Counted from the first letter of the stretch, positions 1 through 7,840 are shown. The stretch: DNA of 64,000 nt from Virgibacillus halodenitrificans JCM 12304 (GCF_001310895.1 NZ_BAZS01000001.1:62001-126000), one strand, 5' to 3'. A program made the numbers and translations. Notes: generated by a model from the sequence alone, not told the origin.

Positions 1-35
1 AAGAACATTAAAAGCAAAAATGGAGGATAACTAAC

Positions 36-374
36 ATGCAAACAACAGAAGAAATACAAATGCTTTCTTTTACCATAATACTTCACGCAGGGAATGCGCG
101 TTCACATGCGATGGAAGCAATTTCTCTGGCTAAAACTTATCAATTTGATGAAGCACGAGGTAAAATTGAAGAAGCAGAAAAAGAGTTTACTGAAGCCCAT
201 CATCAGCAGACGAAACTACTACAAGATGAGGCAAACGGTCAGGCAAATGAAGTAACGGTTATTCTTGTTCACGCACAGGATCATCTCATGACTGCAATGA
301 CTGTTAAAGATCTAGCAAATGAAATGATCGACATGTATGAAAAAATGCAATCCATGGAGGAGGCTAAAAAATGA
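36..374 (+). CDS. PTS lactose/cellobiose-type EIIA component
   Basis: Cytoplasmic EIIA of a lactose/N,N'-diacetylchitobiose/cellobiose phosphotransferase system. It takes phosphate from HPr and passes it to EIIB. The 112-residue length and all-helical character fit the family. The motif HAQDHLM at residues 79-85 carries the phosphorylation site, most likely His79 by comparison with the lactose EIIA enzymes, and an HAGNARS motif lies near residue 17. The start is set by a GGAGG site about 9 bases upstream of the ATG. The gene overlaps the EIIB gene by 4 bases (ATGA), so the two are translationally coupled. No EIIC or glycosidase gene is visible; the operon probably continues to the left of the window. 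The sugar cannot be told from EIIA alone. Confidence 0.92.
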   Translation: MQTTEEIQMLSFTIILHAGNARSHAMEAISLAKTYQFDEARGKIEEAEKEFTEAHHQQTKLLQDEANGQANEVTVILVHAQDHLMTAMTVKDLANEMIDMYEKMQSMEEAKK

Positions 375-673
375 AAATCATTTTAGTATGTTCAGCCGGA
401 ATGTCAACGTCTATGTTAGTTAATAAAATGAGAAAGGCTGCAGAGGATCGTGGAATGGATGCTGAAATCAATGCTATAGCAGAATCTCAGCTGAAAAATA
501 ATCTTGAGGGACTTGATGTTGTTTTGGTAGGGCCACAGGTTAGATACTTGGAGAAAAAAATTAAACAACAGCTCGAACCACAAGGAATTAAAGTTGCGAT
601 TATCGATCAAATAGCATATGGTATGATGCAAGGTGATAAGGTATTGGATCAGGCAATTGAATTAAAAGGATAG
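371..673 (+). CDS. PTS cellobiose-type EIIB component
   Basis: EIIB of a lactose/cellobiose-family PTS, 100 residues. It accepts phosphate on a cysteine and transfers it to the sugar at the membrane EIIC. The N-terminal strand and P-loop-like turn LVCSAGMSTSMLV contain the active Cys7, the hallmark of the family. Further conserved features are VVLVGPQVRY in the middle and a late IDQIAYGMMQG. The start overlaps the stop of the EIIA gene. No clear intrinsic terminator follows; the next element is a promoter and riboswitch about 20 bases downstream. Sugar specificity is not decided by this sequence. Confidence 0.92.
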   Translation: MKIILVCSAGMSTSMLVNKMRKAAEDRGMDAEINAIAESQLKNNLEGLDVVLVGPQVRYLEKKIKQQLEPQGIKVAIIDQIAYGMMQGDKVLDQAIELKG

Positions 674-692
674 AGGTAGCTTGGCCATTTTC

Positions 693-720
693 TTGAAAAA
701 AGCTATTCATCATGTATAAT
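693..720 (+). promoter_or_regulatory. Probable sigma-A promoter of the guanidine exporter operon
   Basis: TTGAAA at 693-698 and a perfect TATAAT at 715-720, with a 16-base spacer, sit about 20 bases ahead of the riboswitch aptamer. This places transcription start at about 727. It is called by eye from the consensus. Confidence 0.7.
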
Positions 721-740
721 AAAAGCTAATTGAATAGAAA

Positions 741-838
741 CGTTTTCTAGGGTTCCGTAACATGTCATGTTAGTCTGGTCCGAGAGAAAACTCACAGCTA
801 AGCTGTGCCACGGAGGGACAAAAGCCTGGGAGATACTG
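741..838 (+). promoter_or_regulatory. Guanidine-I (ykkC) riboswitch
   Basis: The conserved words of the ykkC/guanidine-I aptamer appear in order: CTAGGGTTCCG (about 747), GGTCCGAGAG (777-786), ACGGAGGGACAAAAGCC (809-825) and GGGAGA (828-833). The class binds guanidinium and turns on exporter or degradation genes. The 3' part of the aptamer is shared with the left arm of the terminator that follows, which is the usual arrangement for a ligand-on transcription switch. The two downstream SMR genes match the expected target. Confidence 0.93.
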
Positions 839-859
839 TTTACAGTTATCTCCCTTTTT
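828..859 (+). terminator. Riboswitch expression-platform terminator
   Basis: GGGAGATACTG (828-838) pairs with CAGTTATCTCCC (843-854) with one bulged T, followed by five Ts. Its left arm overlaps the 3' aptamer consensus, so guanidinium binding would prevent this hairpin and allow read-through. Confidence 0.85.
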
Positions 860-890
860 AGTGGAAAAAAATCTTGGAGGTGCTTATGAC

Positions 891-1232
891 ATGAATGCAA
901 ACTGGTTAAAAGTATTTATTGCTGCCTTTTTTGAGGTAGGTTGGGTAATTGGTTTAAAACATGCAGATGGTGTAATGGAGTGGGCGGCTACTGTTATTTG
1001 TATTATCGTCAGCTTTTATTTATTAATCATGGCGGGAGAAAAGCTTCCTGTTGGCACGGTTTATGCTGTGTTTGTTGGATTAGGTACTGCAGGGACAGTT
1101 TTTTCAGGGATTATATTCTTTGATGAACCCTTTAAAATAGCAAAAATATTACTAATCTGCGTTTTACTCGCCGGGGTAATTGGCTTGAAAATAGTTACAG
1201 AAGATAATGCTACGGAAGGGGCTGAATCCTAA
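891..1232 (+). CDS. ykkC: Small multidrug resistance (SMR) protein, YkkC-like guanidinium exporter subunit
   Basis: Four-helix SMR family membrane protein of 113 residues, likely one half of a heteromeric proton-coupled guanidinium exporter. The first helix has the family glutamate in [17 protein letters not shown], and the third helix has the [16 protein letters not shown] pattern. The ATG at 891 is chosen because TTGGAGG ends 10 bases before it. An in-frame GTG at 861 lies directly behind the terminator T-run, has no Shine-Dalgarno site and is rejected. The stop shares one base with the next start (TAATG), as expected for paired SMR genes such as ykkC/ykkD of B. subtilis. The riboswitch argues for guanidinium rather than drug export. 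Confidence 0.88.
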   Translation: MNANWLKVFIAAFFEVGWVIGLKHADGVMEWAATVICIIVSFYLLIMAGEKLPVGTVYAVFVGLGTAGTVFSGIIFFDEPFKIAKILLICVLLAGVIGLKIVTEDNATEGAES

Positions 1233-1546
1233 TGGCATGGCTTTTTCTCATATTCGCAGGCTTATTTGAGATGATTGGTGTGTTAATGATTAGTAAGCTG
1301 CACAAAGACCGGAGCTGGCAGTCACTTCTACTCCTCTTCCTGGGATTTGGCGCAAGTTTTCTATTCCTTTCTTTTGCAATGGAGACATTGCCTATGGGAA
1401 TCGCATATGCCGTTTGGACAGGAATCGGCGCATCTGGAGGAGCAATTGTAGGAATGATTTTATATGGAGAATCAAAGGATTGGAAAAGAGTTGCTTTTAT
1501 AGCAATGATTATAGGAGCAACCATTGGTTTGAAACTAGTTTCGTAA
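1232..1546 (+). CDS. ykkD: SMR protein, YkkD-like guanidinium exporter subunit
   Basis: Second SMR subunit of 104 residues with four predicted helices. FAGLFEMIGVLMISKLHK at the N terminus carries the essential helix-1 glutamate, and METLPMGIAYAVWTGIGA matches the signature of helix 3. It is translationally coupled to the preceding gene through a one-base overlap and ends at a strong inverted repeat. Paired SMR proteins usually insert in opposite orientations and form a heterodimer; that is family knowledge, not visible here. The guanidine riboswitch controls both genes. Confidence 0.88.
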   Translation: MAWLFLIFAGLFEMIGVLMISKLHKDRSWQSLLLLFLGFGASFLFLSFAMETLPMGIAYAVWTGIGASGGAIVGMILYGESKDWKRVAFIAMIIGATIGLKLVS

Positions 1547-1548
1547 AT

Positions 1549-1585
1549 AGAAAGAAGGAGAGCTTGGGAGGCTCTCCTTCTTTCT
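1549..1585. terminator. Bidirectional hairpin between convergent genes
   Basis: A 14-15 bp perfect stem pairs GAAAGAAGGAGAGC (1550-1563) with GCTCTCCTTCTTTC (1571-1584) around a 7-base loop. It lies between the SMR operon and the convergent membrane-protein gene. The purine and pyrimidine arms give partial T-runs in both directions. Confidence 0.8.
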
Positions 1586-1597
1586 ATTTATCAAGTA

Positions 1598-2002
1598 TTA
1601 TGGCATCATCAGGAACAAGGATACAAGAGCGATAAGTGGCATACTCATAGAAAGCGGCAAGCTGACCATCGCAAAGGCATTCACTGTTTCTTCAGATTCT
1701 GGTGTCACATCAATCCGCTTATTAACAAGAATAAAGAAAACTGTATATGCCATTAAAAATAAAACAATTAAAAATGGGATATAGAGCGCTGATATCGTTT
1801 GAACGGGTTCGAGGTTGATGAACCCATAAACAATTAAAAGGATAGGAATCGCTTCACTGATGGCAATACCTATCATAAACTTTGTTTGAACTTTATCTCT
1901 TAAACTAGGATCTTCTTTGAGCTTACTGCTATGTATCTTATAAAGTATTAAAATAGGAATTACAGCCAGTACAGCTGCAGCTACAAAAATATAAGGAACC
2001 AA
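1598..2002 (-). CDS. Small membrane protein with F0 subunit-c-like sequence
   Basis: 134 residues with four hydrophobic segments (about 1-20, 44-64, 75-95 and 110-132). The stretch FMIGIAISEAIPILLIVYG resembles the second helix of ATP synthase subunit c (pattern GIALxEAxPIxxVVxAF), including an acidic residue in mid-helix. The protein is too long and lacks the glycine-rich first helix of true subunit c, so it is probably one of the uncharacterised Bacillaceae proteins annotated as subunit-c-like. The start is TTG (2002), 8 bases after a perfect AGGAGG. It appears to be a single gene, convergent with the SMR operon. Function unknown. Confidence 0.7.
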   Translation of the reverse strand: MVPYIFVAAAVLAVIPILILYKIHSSKLKEDPSLRDKVQTKFMIGIAISEAIPILLIVYGFINLEPVQTISALYIPFLIVLFLMAYTVFFILVNKRIDVTPESEETVNAFAMVSLPLSMSMPLIALVSLFLMMP

Positions 2003-2093
2003 TTGATTAACCTCCTTTTCCAGATAATTTAGGTAATATTATCTTACCATAGAATCTGGAAAAGAACATCGGAAAGTTGGTGAGGAGTCGAGC

Positions 2094-2352
2094 GAGACAA
2101 AAAGACACATTGCCGAGACAGCAGGGGGCTCATCCGAGACAGGCGCCCGCCACCCGAGACAAGATCGCACACGCCCGAGACAGGCGATCGCCCATCCGAG
2201 ACAACCGAGCGTCTACCCGAGACACCAGCGCTTGCACCCGAGACAGCCCAGCGTCCACCCGAGACAGGATCGCATACGCCCGAGACAAGCGACCGTCCAT
2301 CCGAGACAGACGCACTCACCCATGCGAGACAACCCAGCGTCTACCCGAGACA
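2094..2352 (+). repeat. Array A: 13 copies of GAGACA phased at 21 bp
   Basis: The word GAGACA, usually as CCCGAGACA, starts at 2094, 2115, 2136, 2156, 2177, 2198, 2219, 2240, 2261, 2282, 2303, 2326 and 2347. Intervals are 21 bp except one of 20 and one of 23. The roughly 15-base spacers vary but show a 105-bp (five-unit) higher-order duplication: blocks near 2162-2202 and 2267-2307 are close copies. The array lies just beyond the 3' end of the minus-strand arylsulfotransferase-like gene. Open frames on both strands here arise because 21 is a multiple of three. Spacers are too short for CRISPR, and I do not recognise a named element. Confidence 0.85.
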
Positions 2353-2405
2353 CCAGCACAGCATTTCACTTAAAATACAGGAGAAAATTACTTCCCGTGT
2401 TTACC

Positions 2406-3878
2406 TCATATCTCCATTCTCCCTGCACGATAAATATGTTGCTTACTGTCAGGTGCGAAGCCTGAAATAGTTACTTCAAACACTTCTTCTTGAGGTGAAT
2501 CTCCAGCAACCTCCACAATTTTTGAGGCTCTTCCATTTCCTTTTTTAATGAAACCTGAGGTAACTAAACGGTTATTCGTCTGTGGCAACAAGTCTGCATC
2601 CCCTACAATTGGAGAGAAAAATGCTTGGCCACGCTCTTCTCCATATGTCCATACTTCCTCGACTGTCTTTTCCTTTTCATTAATGCGGTACTGTACTGCT
2701 CTGCTATATTGTTGACTCACTGTTTCATCTCCGCGGGTTATTCGATTATTATTGTCAAAAAGCATAATATCCAATGTCTCCGCGTTTCCGTCCTGATCAG
2801 CAAGAGCCATCACAGCATGGGGACCAGCCGGGTATTTAAAGTTTTGGCCTTTAGGTGTAAGTAAAACATCCTGATAATCGTCTGGCCATCCTTCTGGAGA
2901 AGAAAGAATCCAATCGATGTTTCCATCTGGAAAACTGTGCTTCATTACCAGGTCCTGATGTCTTGCTGTCATAACGACAGAATCGCTTTGTGTATCCAGC
3001 CAAATAGAATTATTATGAAGCCAATCGCCTACCTCTGAGCCGATACCAACATAATTTTCCTGAAAAGCTTTAGGAAAAAGGCTGGCATAGTCTAAGCGAT
3101 TTATTACTTTTCCCGTCCTGCGATTTAACTCGACTAACCGATCTTCCAATGAATTCTCTGTTTGTTCGTGTGTCGTAACCAAAAGATTTCCATTGGAGAG
3201 CTCCATCACGTCTGTGTTAATTGCTGTAGTTGGGATCTCTGATTTAGCATAAATCGGATAGTAGTAATAGATCTTACCAAGTAAATCAATTTCCAATATT
3301 AAGTTGTGTTGTGTTTTAGGTGACCTGGTGTAGACTAAGAAATTGCCATTGGACAACGGCTTGAACAATTGTCTTATATTAAGGGTGCTATACCAACGAA
3401 CCTTTGCTTGATTGTCGATGGCAAATAGATAGTTTGCACTTGGAACAATAAATGTAAGTCCATCTTCCATCTTCTCAGGAAGCGAATGATCCAATTTGAT
3501 ATTTAAAAAGTCCTTTGGTAATGATTTTGTTTTTAAAAAGATAGTGTTGGTTTCATAGGTGCCTGAGTGAAACGTAGCCGTAACAGTTATCCTGTTTTTT
3601 GTGTTAGGATACAGTCCGATAATAGGGAGTCTGTGAATAGTATGATAACCAGGATAGGTTTTCGTAATCGGATTTTCTCCGTCAATAGTGACTGAAACAT
3701 GGGCTGGCTTCGAAGTTGTAAACAAAATTAAAGCTGTTAATGGGGCATTATGGTACGGATTTAGCTGAACTAAAGGATTGGTAATGGTATGTGTACGATG
3801 ATTAAATCGTCTTTCAAGCCTTTTAATAATTTGTTGTTGTCTGTGCATTTGAGGTGTTTTACGACGTGATGTAGTCAT
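2406..3878 (-). CDS. Arylsulfotransferase (ASST) family protein
   Basis: 490 residues. Residues about 35-118 form a beta-sandwich-like N-terminal domain, followed by a six-bladed beta-propeller-like region. The conserved histidines and arginine of arylsulfate sulfotransferases appear in DWLHNNSIW (His288), TARHQD (Arg306/His307) and PAGPHAVM (His354, the likely sulfurylated residue). The family moves sulfate from one phenolic ester to another. Characterised enzymes are secreted, but the N terminus here (MTTSRRKTPQMHRQQQ...) is basic and hydrophilic with no signal peptide, so this one appears cytoplasmic. A Shine-Dalgarno AAAGGAGA lies about 12 bases before the ATG. It stands alone between two repeat arrays. 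Acceptor and donor are unknown. Confidence 0.8.
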   Translation of the reverse strand: MTTSRRKTPQMHRQQQIIKRLERRFNHRTHTITNPLVQLNPYHNAPLTALILFTTSKPAHVSVTIDGENPITKTYPGYHTIHRLPIIGLYPNTKNRITVTATFHSGTYETNTIFLKTKSLPKDFLNIKLDHSLPEKMEDGLTFIVPSANYLFAIDNQAKVRWYSTLNIRQLFKPLSNGNFLVYTRSPKTQHNLILEIDLLGKIYYYYPIYAKSEIPTTAINTDVMELSNGNLLVTTHEQTENSLEDRLVELNRRTGKVINRLDYASLFPKAFQENYVGIGSEVGDWLHNNSIWLDTQSDSVVMTARHQDLVMKHSFPDGNIDWILSSPEGWPDDYQDVLLTPKGQNFKYPAGPHAVMALADQDGNAETLDIMLFDNNNRITRGDETVSQQYSRAVQYRINEKEKTVEEVWTYGEERGQAFFSPIVGDADLLPQTNNRLVTSGFIKKGNGRASKIVEVAGDSPQEEVFEVTISGFAPDSKQHIYRAGRMEI

Positions 3879-4014
3879 AGGTACTCTGTCTCTCCTTTAA
3901 AAAATTAAATGAAAATAAAAAGTTCTGCCATCTGCTATTTGCTCTCTATTAACCTATTCCCTAAAAAAATGATTTCATTCTTATTATATTTGGAATGGGA
4001 CGCCAGGTTCAAGC

Positions 4015-4351
4015 GAGAAACTTAAAAATCCGAATGAGAGAGCAGTTCATCCAAATGAGAGAGCCGAGCATCCAAATGAGAGAGAGACGGCCAGCATGAG
4101 AGAGCCGCCCACTCAAATGAGAGAGGACCGCACTCAAATGAGAGGCCTACCCCTTCATATGAGAGAGGCCCGCACTCAAATGAGAGACCAGGCATTCATA
4201 TGAGAGAGGCCCGCACTCAAATGAGAGACCGAGGCATTTATATGAGAGAGGCCCGCACTCAAATGAGAGACCAGGCATTCATATGAGAGAGGCCCGCACT
4301 CAAATGAGAGACCTACCATTCATATGAGAGAGCCCTGCCCCCAAATGAGCC
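4015..4351 (+). repeat. Array B: 17 copies of a GAGAGA word phased at 20-21 bp
   Basis: GAGAGA (mostly AATGAGAGA or ATATGAGAGA; first copy GAGAAA, last GAGC) starts at 4015, 4036, 4057, 4078, 4098, 4119, 4140, 4161, 4182, 4202, 4223, 4244, 4265, 4285, 4306, 4326 and 4347. All intervals are 20 or 21 bp. In the right half, two alternating spacer types (GGCCCGCACTCAA and CCAGGCATTCAT) create a 41-42 bp super-repeat. The array lies directly after the 3' end of the minus-strand ThiZ-like gene and before the ASST promoter region. It contains no supported gene. Confidence 0.85.
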
Positions 4352-4390
4352 CCCACCGCCCCCAGAAGCCAACACCCCATTCAAACCAAC

Positions 4391-5116
4391 TCACCGCTGG
4401 ACTTCCTCCAACACCATTCTCTTCCATTTCAAGAATTCTTCTGAAAGCAGGATTTGTTCATCCCGTGGGCGAGCAAATGGTACCTCGAATACACGCTTTA
4501 CCTTTGCTGGTCCTGCGCTTAATACAACAATTTTATCCGACAAAAAAAGTGCTTCATCTATACTGTGGGTGATAAATAAAATAGACTGCTGGTTATCCTC
4601 CCAAATATGAAGCAGCCATTTTTGCATGTCTAATCTGGTAAACTCATCTAATGCAGAAAAAGGTTCATCAAGGCAAAGAAAGGATTGGGGACTAAGCAAT
4701 GCGCGAATAAATGATGCACGCTGCTTCATGCCTCCCGACAGTTCATGGGGATAGCTATGAATTACCTCCCCAAGGCCCGCTTTTTGCAACATTTCCTTGG
4801 CCAACCCTTCTTCTTTTCTACCTTGAAGCTCTTGTCCAATCAACACATTCTGTAAAATTGTTCGCCACGGAAACAGCGAGGCATGTTGGGGCATGTAGCT
4901 AATATGTCCAGTCGTATTCGTGATATTATCCTCATTCTTCCAAATTTCTCCGCCATCTGGCATTAACAGACCACCGATCAGATTAAACAGGGTCGTTTTA
5001 CCACTGCCTGAAGGCCCAATAAGAGATACAAATTCACCCTCAGCAATTTCAAGCGATATGTCCTCCAAGACAATTTTATCACCAAAATGCTTACTAATCT
5101 GCTTTACAGAAAGCAT
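4391..5116 (-). CDS. thiZ: ABC transporter ATP-binding protein, ThiZ-like
   Basis: 241-residue ATPase of the nitrate/sulfonate/taurine/thiamine-precursor importer group. Walker A is GPSGSGKTT (about 34-42), the signature is LSGGMKQR, Walker B is SFLCLDEPFSALD and the H-loop is FITHS. It would energise the permease encoded just upstream; the two genes overlap by one base (TAATG). The assignment to thiamine-precursor uptake rests on the operon (a periplasmic-type NMT1/THI5-like lipoprotein, a YkoF/MTH1187-like protein) and the upstream TPP riboswitch. In Bacillus, ThiXYZ imports formylaminopyrimidine, a breakdown product of thiamine. By sequence alone it could equally be SsuB or TauB. Confidence 0.85.
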   Translation of the reverse strand: MLSVKQISKHFGDKIVLEDISLEIAEGEFVSLIGPSGSGKTTLFNLIGGLLMPDGGEIWKNEDNITNTTGHISYMPQHASLFPWRTILQNVLIGQELQGRKEEGLAKEMLQKAGLGEVIHSYPHELSGGMKQRASFIRALLSPQSFLCLDEPFSALDEFTRLDMQKWLLHIWEDNQQSILFITHSIDEALFLSDKIVVLSAGPAKVKRVFEVPFARPRDEQILLSEEFLKWKRMVLEEVQR

Positions 5117-5880
5117 TAGACAGTGCCCCCTTTCTTATTCCATTTCAATACAAGCTTTTCCAATAGTACAATCAACCCGAAGAAAGTGAGGCTTAGCACC
5201 ATAACAACAATGATGGCAACAAATACTCTCGATGTTCGGAAAGAGGAAGTAGCTAATGTCATAAAAACACCAATACCTTCTTGTGCACCAAGCCACTCAG
5301 ATATAACAGCAGCCATAACACTATAAGTTGCTGATATTTTTAGCCCTGAAAAAATGGAAGGTAAGGCATGAGGGAATTCTAATTTCCAAAATAATTGCCT
5401 TTTTGTTGCTCCCATCATTTTCATATAATGTACCAACTCGCGACTTGTTTGTTGAAAACCACCCAACGCCGAAACGGCAATAGGGAAAAAGCATGACAAT
5501 GTAATAATAATTAACTTTGGAAGCGATCCAAAACCGAACCAGATAACAAGCAGGGGAGCAAGGACAATAATTGGGATGTTTTGGGATAATATTAAAAATG
5601 GATAAAAGGTTTCTCTTACCCTAGGGAGCATATGTAATAAAATAGCAACAGCTAATCCCACGCTAATACCAATAATAAATCCGCCAATCGTTAATTTCAC
5701 TGTAGCTACAAAATGAAAGAGAAACTCTTCCCACGTATGCTGTGCTTCACTTAAAATGTCGGTTGGAGCAGGCAAAAGCCATTCCTCTATCGTAAATACA
5801 CGAGTTGCTACTTGCCAAATAACGATAAATAGAAGGATGGCAGCAAGTGGCCGCCATCCTTTAGTGAAAATTTGTCTCAT
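5116..5880 (-). CDS. thiX: ABC transporter permease, ThiX-like
   Basis: 254-residue integral membrane permease with about six helices. The BPD-transp-1 coupling loop includes ELVHYMKMMGATKRQLFWKL, matching the EAA motif (E..x..GAs..q.f..v..P). It pairs with the ThiZ-like ATPase and the ThiY-like lipoprotein in a tightly overlapping operon: 4 bases with the upstream gene (ATGA), 1 base with the downstream gene. The family includes SsuC and TauC; the specificity call for a thiamine pyrimidine precursor comes from operon context. The start ATG is set by the ATGA overlap. Confidence 0.85.
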   Translation of the reverse strand: MRQIFTKGWRPLAAILLFIVIWQVATRVFTIEEWLLPAPTDILSEAQHTWEEFLFHFVATVKLTIGGFIIGISVGLAVAILLHMLPRVRETFYPFLILSQNIPIIVLAPLLVIWFGFGSLPKLIIITLSCFFPIAVSALGGFQQTSRELVHYMKMMGATKRQLFWKLEFPHALPSIFSGLKISATYSVMAAVISEWLGAQEGIGVFMTLATSSFRTSRVFVAIIVVMVLSLTFFGLIVLLEKLVLKWNKKGGTV

Positions 5881-6167
5881 CGGTATTTCTCCGTAAGTGT
5901 GTCCATTGTAATTCCTGACGGCTGGTGTAAAATTTTAATTTGGGATATAACATTTTCAGCACCGATTTCCACCATGCGTGCATTCATTTTTTCCACGATG
6001 TGAAGAAGTTCGGATAATTCTCCTTCCATCGTTGTTTCCAACGGATTTACCTGATAAGTTACTCCTGCTTCATCAATTATCGCAATCGCCTCATCAACCA
6101 TTCCATATACATCTTTTACATTGTCCGCCTTTGGGATAATTTGAATACTAACTAACGAATTTGCCAT
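5877..6167 (-). CDS. Thiamine-binding protein, MTH1187/YkoF-like
   Basis: Small protein of 96 residues from the ATG at 6167. The upstream TTG at 6170 is less likely because GGGGGA at 6175-6180 is spaced 7 bases from the ATG but only 4 from the TTG. The sequence (VSIQIIPK..., YQVNPLETTMEGEL near 40-53, NARMVEIGAENVISQIKI) fits the DUF77/thiamine-BP ferredoxin-like fold, members of which bind thiamine or HMP. It sits in the TPP-riboswitch operon between the lipoprotein and the permease. It may bind or buffer the imported pyrimidine in the cytoplasm; that role is inferred. Confidence 0.82.
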   Translation of the reverse strand: MANSLVSIQIIPKADNVKDVYGMVDEAIAIIDEAGVTYQVNPLETTMEGELSELLHIVEKMNARMVEIGAENVISQIKILHQPSGITMDTLTEKYR

Positions 6168-6179
6168 CAATAGTTCCCC

Positions 6180-7190
6180 CTATTCCTTTGTTGGTAAAAA
6201 CTCATTCGTAAATGCTTTTTCTACGTCAATATCTTTATTTATAATCTCGTTTTCGACCATCCAATTTGTGAATGTCTGCCATCTTTCCTTTTCTTGGATT
6301 CCCCATTGTTTTGCATCATCCTGATATCTTGGAGATAACCATTTTTGACTGTTTTTCACCAGATCTTCATCTAAGTCGGGTGCGTGTTTTAATAAAATGT
6401 CTGCAGCTTCCTCTGGTTGATCAATTGCAAATTCATAGCCTTTCGCTGCAGCGGTCATAAATGCTTTTACAGTTTCTGGATTTTCTTCAATCATTGTTTC
6501 GTTCGTAGCAAGCACTGGTGTATAGTAATCCAGCTCTTCGGCAAAATCTTTAAGATAAATTGCATTCAATTCTTCTCCGCGGGTCTCTGCTTCAATGCCT
6601 GTCCAACCGTAAAAGATATTTGCAAAATCAATATCGCGTTTCACTGCAGTGAAGTAATCGGAGCTTCCGATATTTAAAAAGTCAACTTTATCTACATCTG
6701 CACCGTGCTGCTTCATAATTGTGCCAAGCACCGCTTTTTCCATATCTGTTCCATAACCGCCATAAACCTTTCCTTCAAAATCAGCAGGCTCCGTAATATC
6801 TTTGCCGACCGGCGAAGCGTAGGCTGCGGTGTTATGTTGAATAACGGCAGCGATCGAAACAATTGGCAGATCTTCTGCTCTTGCTTGTGTTAATTCTTCC
6901 TGAAAGCTAACCCCGAAATCTGCCTTTCCTGCAGCCATCAGCTGATTTGCTCCAGCCTCTCCAGGCAGCATGAGCTCTACGTCCAGACCTTGTTCTTTAA
7001 AATATCCTTTTTCTTTTGCTACATAGAGTCCTGTATGGTTTGTATTTGGTGTCCAATCTAAGGCAAATTTAATCGGAGTTAACTCCCCATCCTTACTCTT
7101 GGCTTCGCCTGATTGACCATCCTCTTGATTACACCCTGTTATAAAAATTAGAAATAAAACAACAACAAGTCCATAAAAAAACTTCTTCAT
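6180..7190 (-). CDS. thiY: ABC transporter substrate-binding lipoprotein, ThiY/NMT1-like
   Basis: 336 residues. The N-terminal lipoprotein signal MKKFFYGLVVVLFLIFITGC has a lipobox ending in Cys20. The mature part opens with FALDWTPNTNHTGLYVAKEK, the typical start of NMT1/THI5-like pyrimidine-binding proteins, with GEAGANQLMAAGKADFGVS following. It is the first gene of the operon, with a GGAGGAAGAGAT Shine-Dalgarno region before the ATG. The TPP riboswitch about 0.85 kb upstream on the same strand supports regulation by thiamine pyrophosphate. The likely ligand is formylaminopyrimidine or HMP. Confidence 0.87.
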   Translation of the reverse strand: MKKFFYGLVVVLFLIFITGCNQEDGQSGEAKSKDGELTPIKFALDWTPNTNHTGLYVAKEKGYFKEQGLDVELMLPGEAGANQLMAAGKADFGVSFQEELTQARAEDLPIVSIAAVIQHNTAAYASPVGKDITEPADFEGKVYGGYGTDMEKAVLGTIMKQHGADVDKVDFLNIGSSDYFTAVKRDIDFANIFYGWTGIEAETRGEELNAIYLKDFAEELDYYTPVLATNETMIEENPETVKAFMTAAAKGYEFAIDQPEEAADILLKHAPDLDEDLVKNSQKWLSPRYQDDAKQWGIQEKERWQTFTNWMVENEIINKDIDVEKAFTNEFLPTKE

Positions 7191-7329
7191 ATCTCTTCCT
7201 CCTTCATTGTTCTATTGCAAATGCTGGGACCCAAACGTTATCTTTTATATTCATAGTTGTTTGATTGCTACGAACTAGAGGTAACTTATTTCTCTGTTCA
7301 TACAAAATGGCTAAATAACACCGCTAGGG

Positions 7330-7530
7330 AAAAACACTGCGCTTTTCGGGGGCGGCTGATGAGCCTCGGGCCAACATGATGTTGGTCATGAAGGCGTTGC
7401 GACAATGGGGTTTGGTGGGGCGAGTATGCGCAGCCCCAGGACGTCGCGACTTTAGCCTTCCGACCTTTACACCGCATTCCGGGGTCTCACCTATGCCTCA
7501 TCTCCCCCAGAAGTCTTCGTATTTTTCCTT
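7330..7530. repeat. GC-rich intergenic element, probably a dispersed Bacillaceae repeat
   Basis: This block (from GCGCTTTTCGGGGGCGG to about ATGCCTCATCTCCCCC) is clearly richer in G and C than its surroundings and contains no plausible gene. Its style matches dispersed intergenic elements I recall from Bacillaceae genomes, but no second full copy lies in this window. Identity is therefore tentative. Confidence 0.4.
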
Positions 7531-7534
7531 CGCT

Positions 7535-7744
7535 AAGGTACATTTTTACTTCAATGAAAAACATATTATTAAAATAGATGAGCTGTACCAAATGATTGGA
7601 ATGGAAGATGGCAATCTAAGAACGCTATGCCCTGGGGATGAGACTACGATTACTCGTCCCATCGAAAACATTTTGGGCACCGATTGCATGACCAACGCCC
7701 TCGAAAAGGAAAACCACTTTTTCATCATGCGATGTTTCTCTTAA
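7535..7744 (+). other. Unrecognised open stretch, possibly a gene remnant
   Basis: The plus-strand frame ending at 7744 reads ...FNEKHIIKIDELYQMIGM, CPGDETTITRPIENILG and EKENHFFIMRCFS. It is protein-like, but its open frame starts inside the GC-rich repeat and has no ribosome binding site. It is flanked on the right by an inverted repeat, TAACCCGC (7757-7764) with GCGGGTTA (7805-7812). I cannot name it. It may be the tail of an inserted or decayed gene. Confidence 0.25.
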
Positions 7745-7840
7745 AAGCTTTCCTTATAACCCGCGGCTCCAGCCGGAATGCATGAGCTGAACACGCTGTA
7801 TATAGCGGGTTACTATCACACCACATTATCAGTGAAGGAA

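Noticed and set aside
861-890. GTG start for the first SMR gene
   Set aside because: Located at the terminator T-run with no ribosome binding site; ATG 891 has TTGGAGG.
1598-2002. ATP synthase subunit c
   Set aside because: Too long (134 residues, four segments), no glycine-rich first helix and not in an atp operon.
2044-2373. Several open frames on both strands (up to about 98 codons) rich in repeated residues
   Set aside because: They coincide exactly with array A. A 21-bp period keeps all frames open without coding meaning, and none has a ribosome binding site.
2094-4351. CRISPR array
   Set aside because: The conserved word is only 6-9 bases and the spacers about 14-15 bases, with internal near-duplications; no cas genes in the window.
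4324-4572. Open frame beginning MREPCPQMSP
   Set aside because: It starts in array B and then runs antisense to the ThiZ-like gene; no Shine-Dalgarno site.
7376-7744. Complete 122-codon gene
   Set aside because: The first half is repeat DNA; only the last 65 codons look protein-like, without start signals, so it is listed only as a possible remnant.
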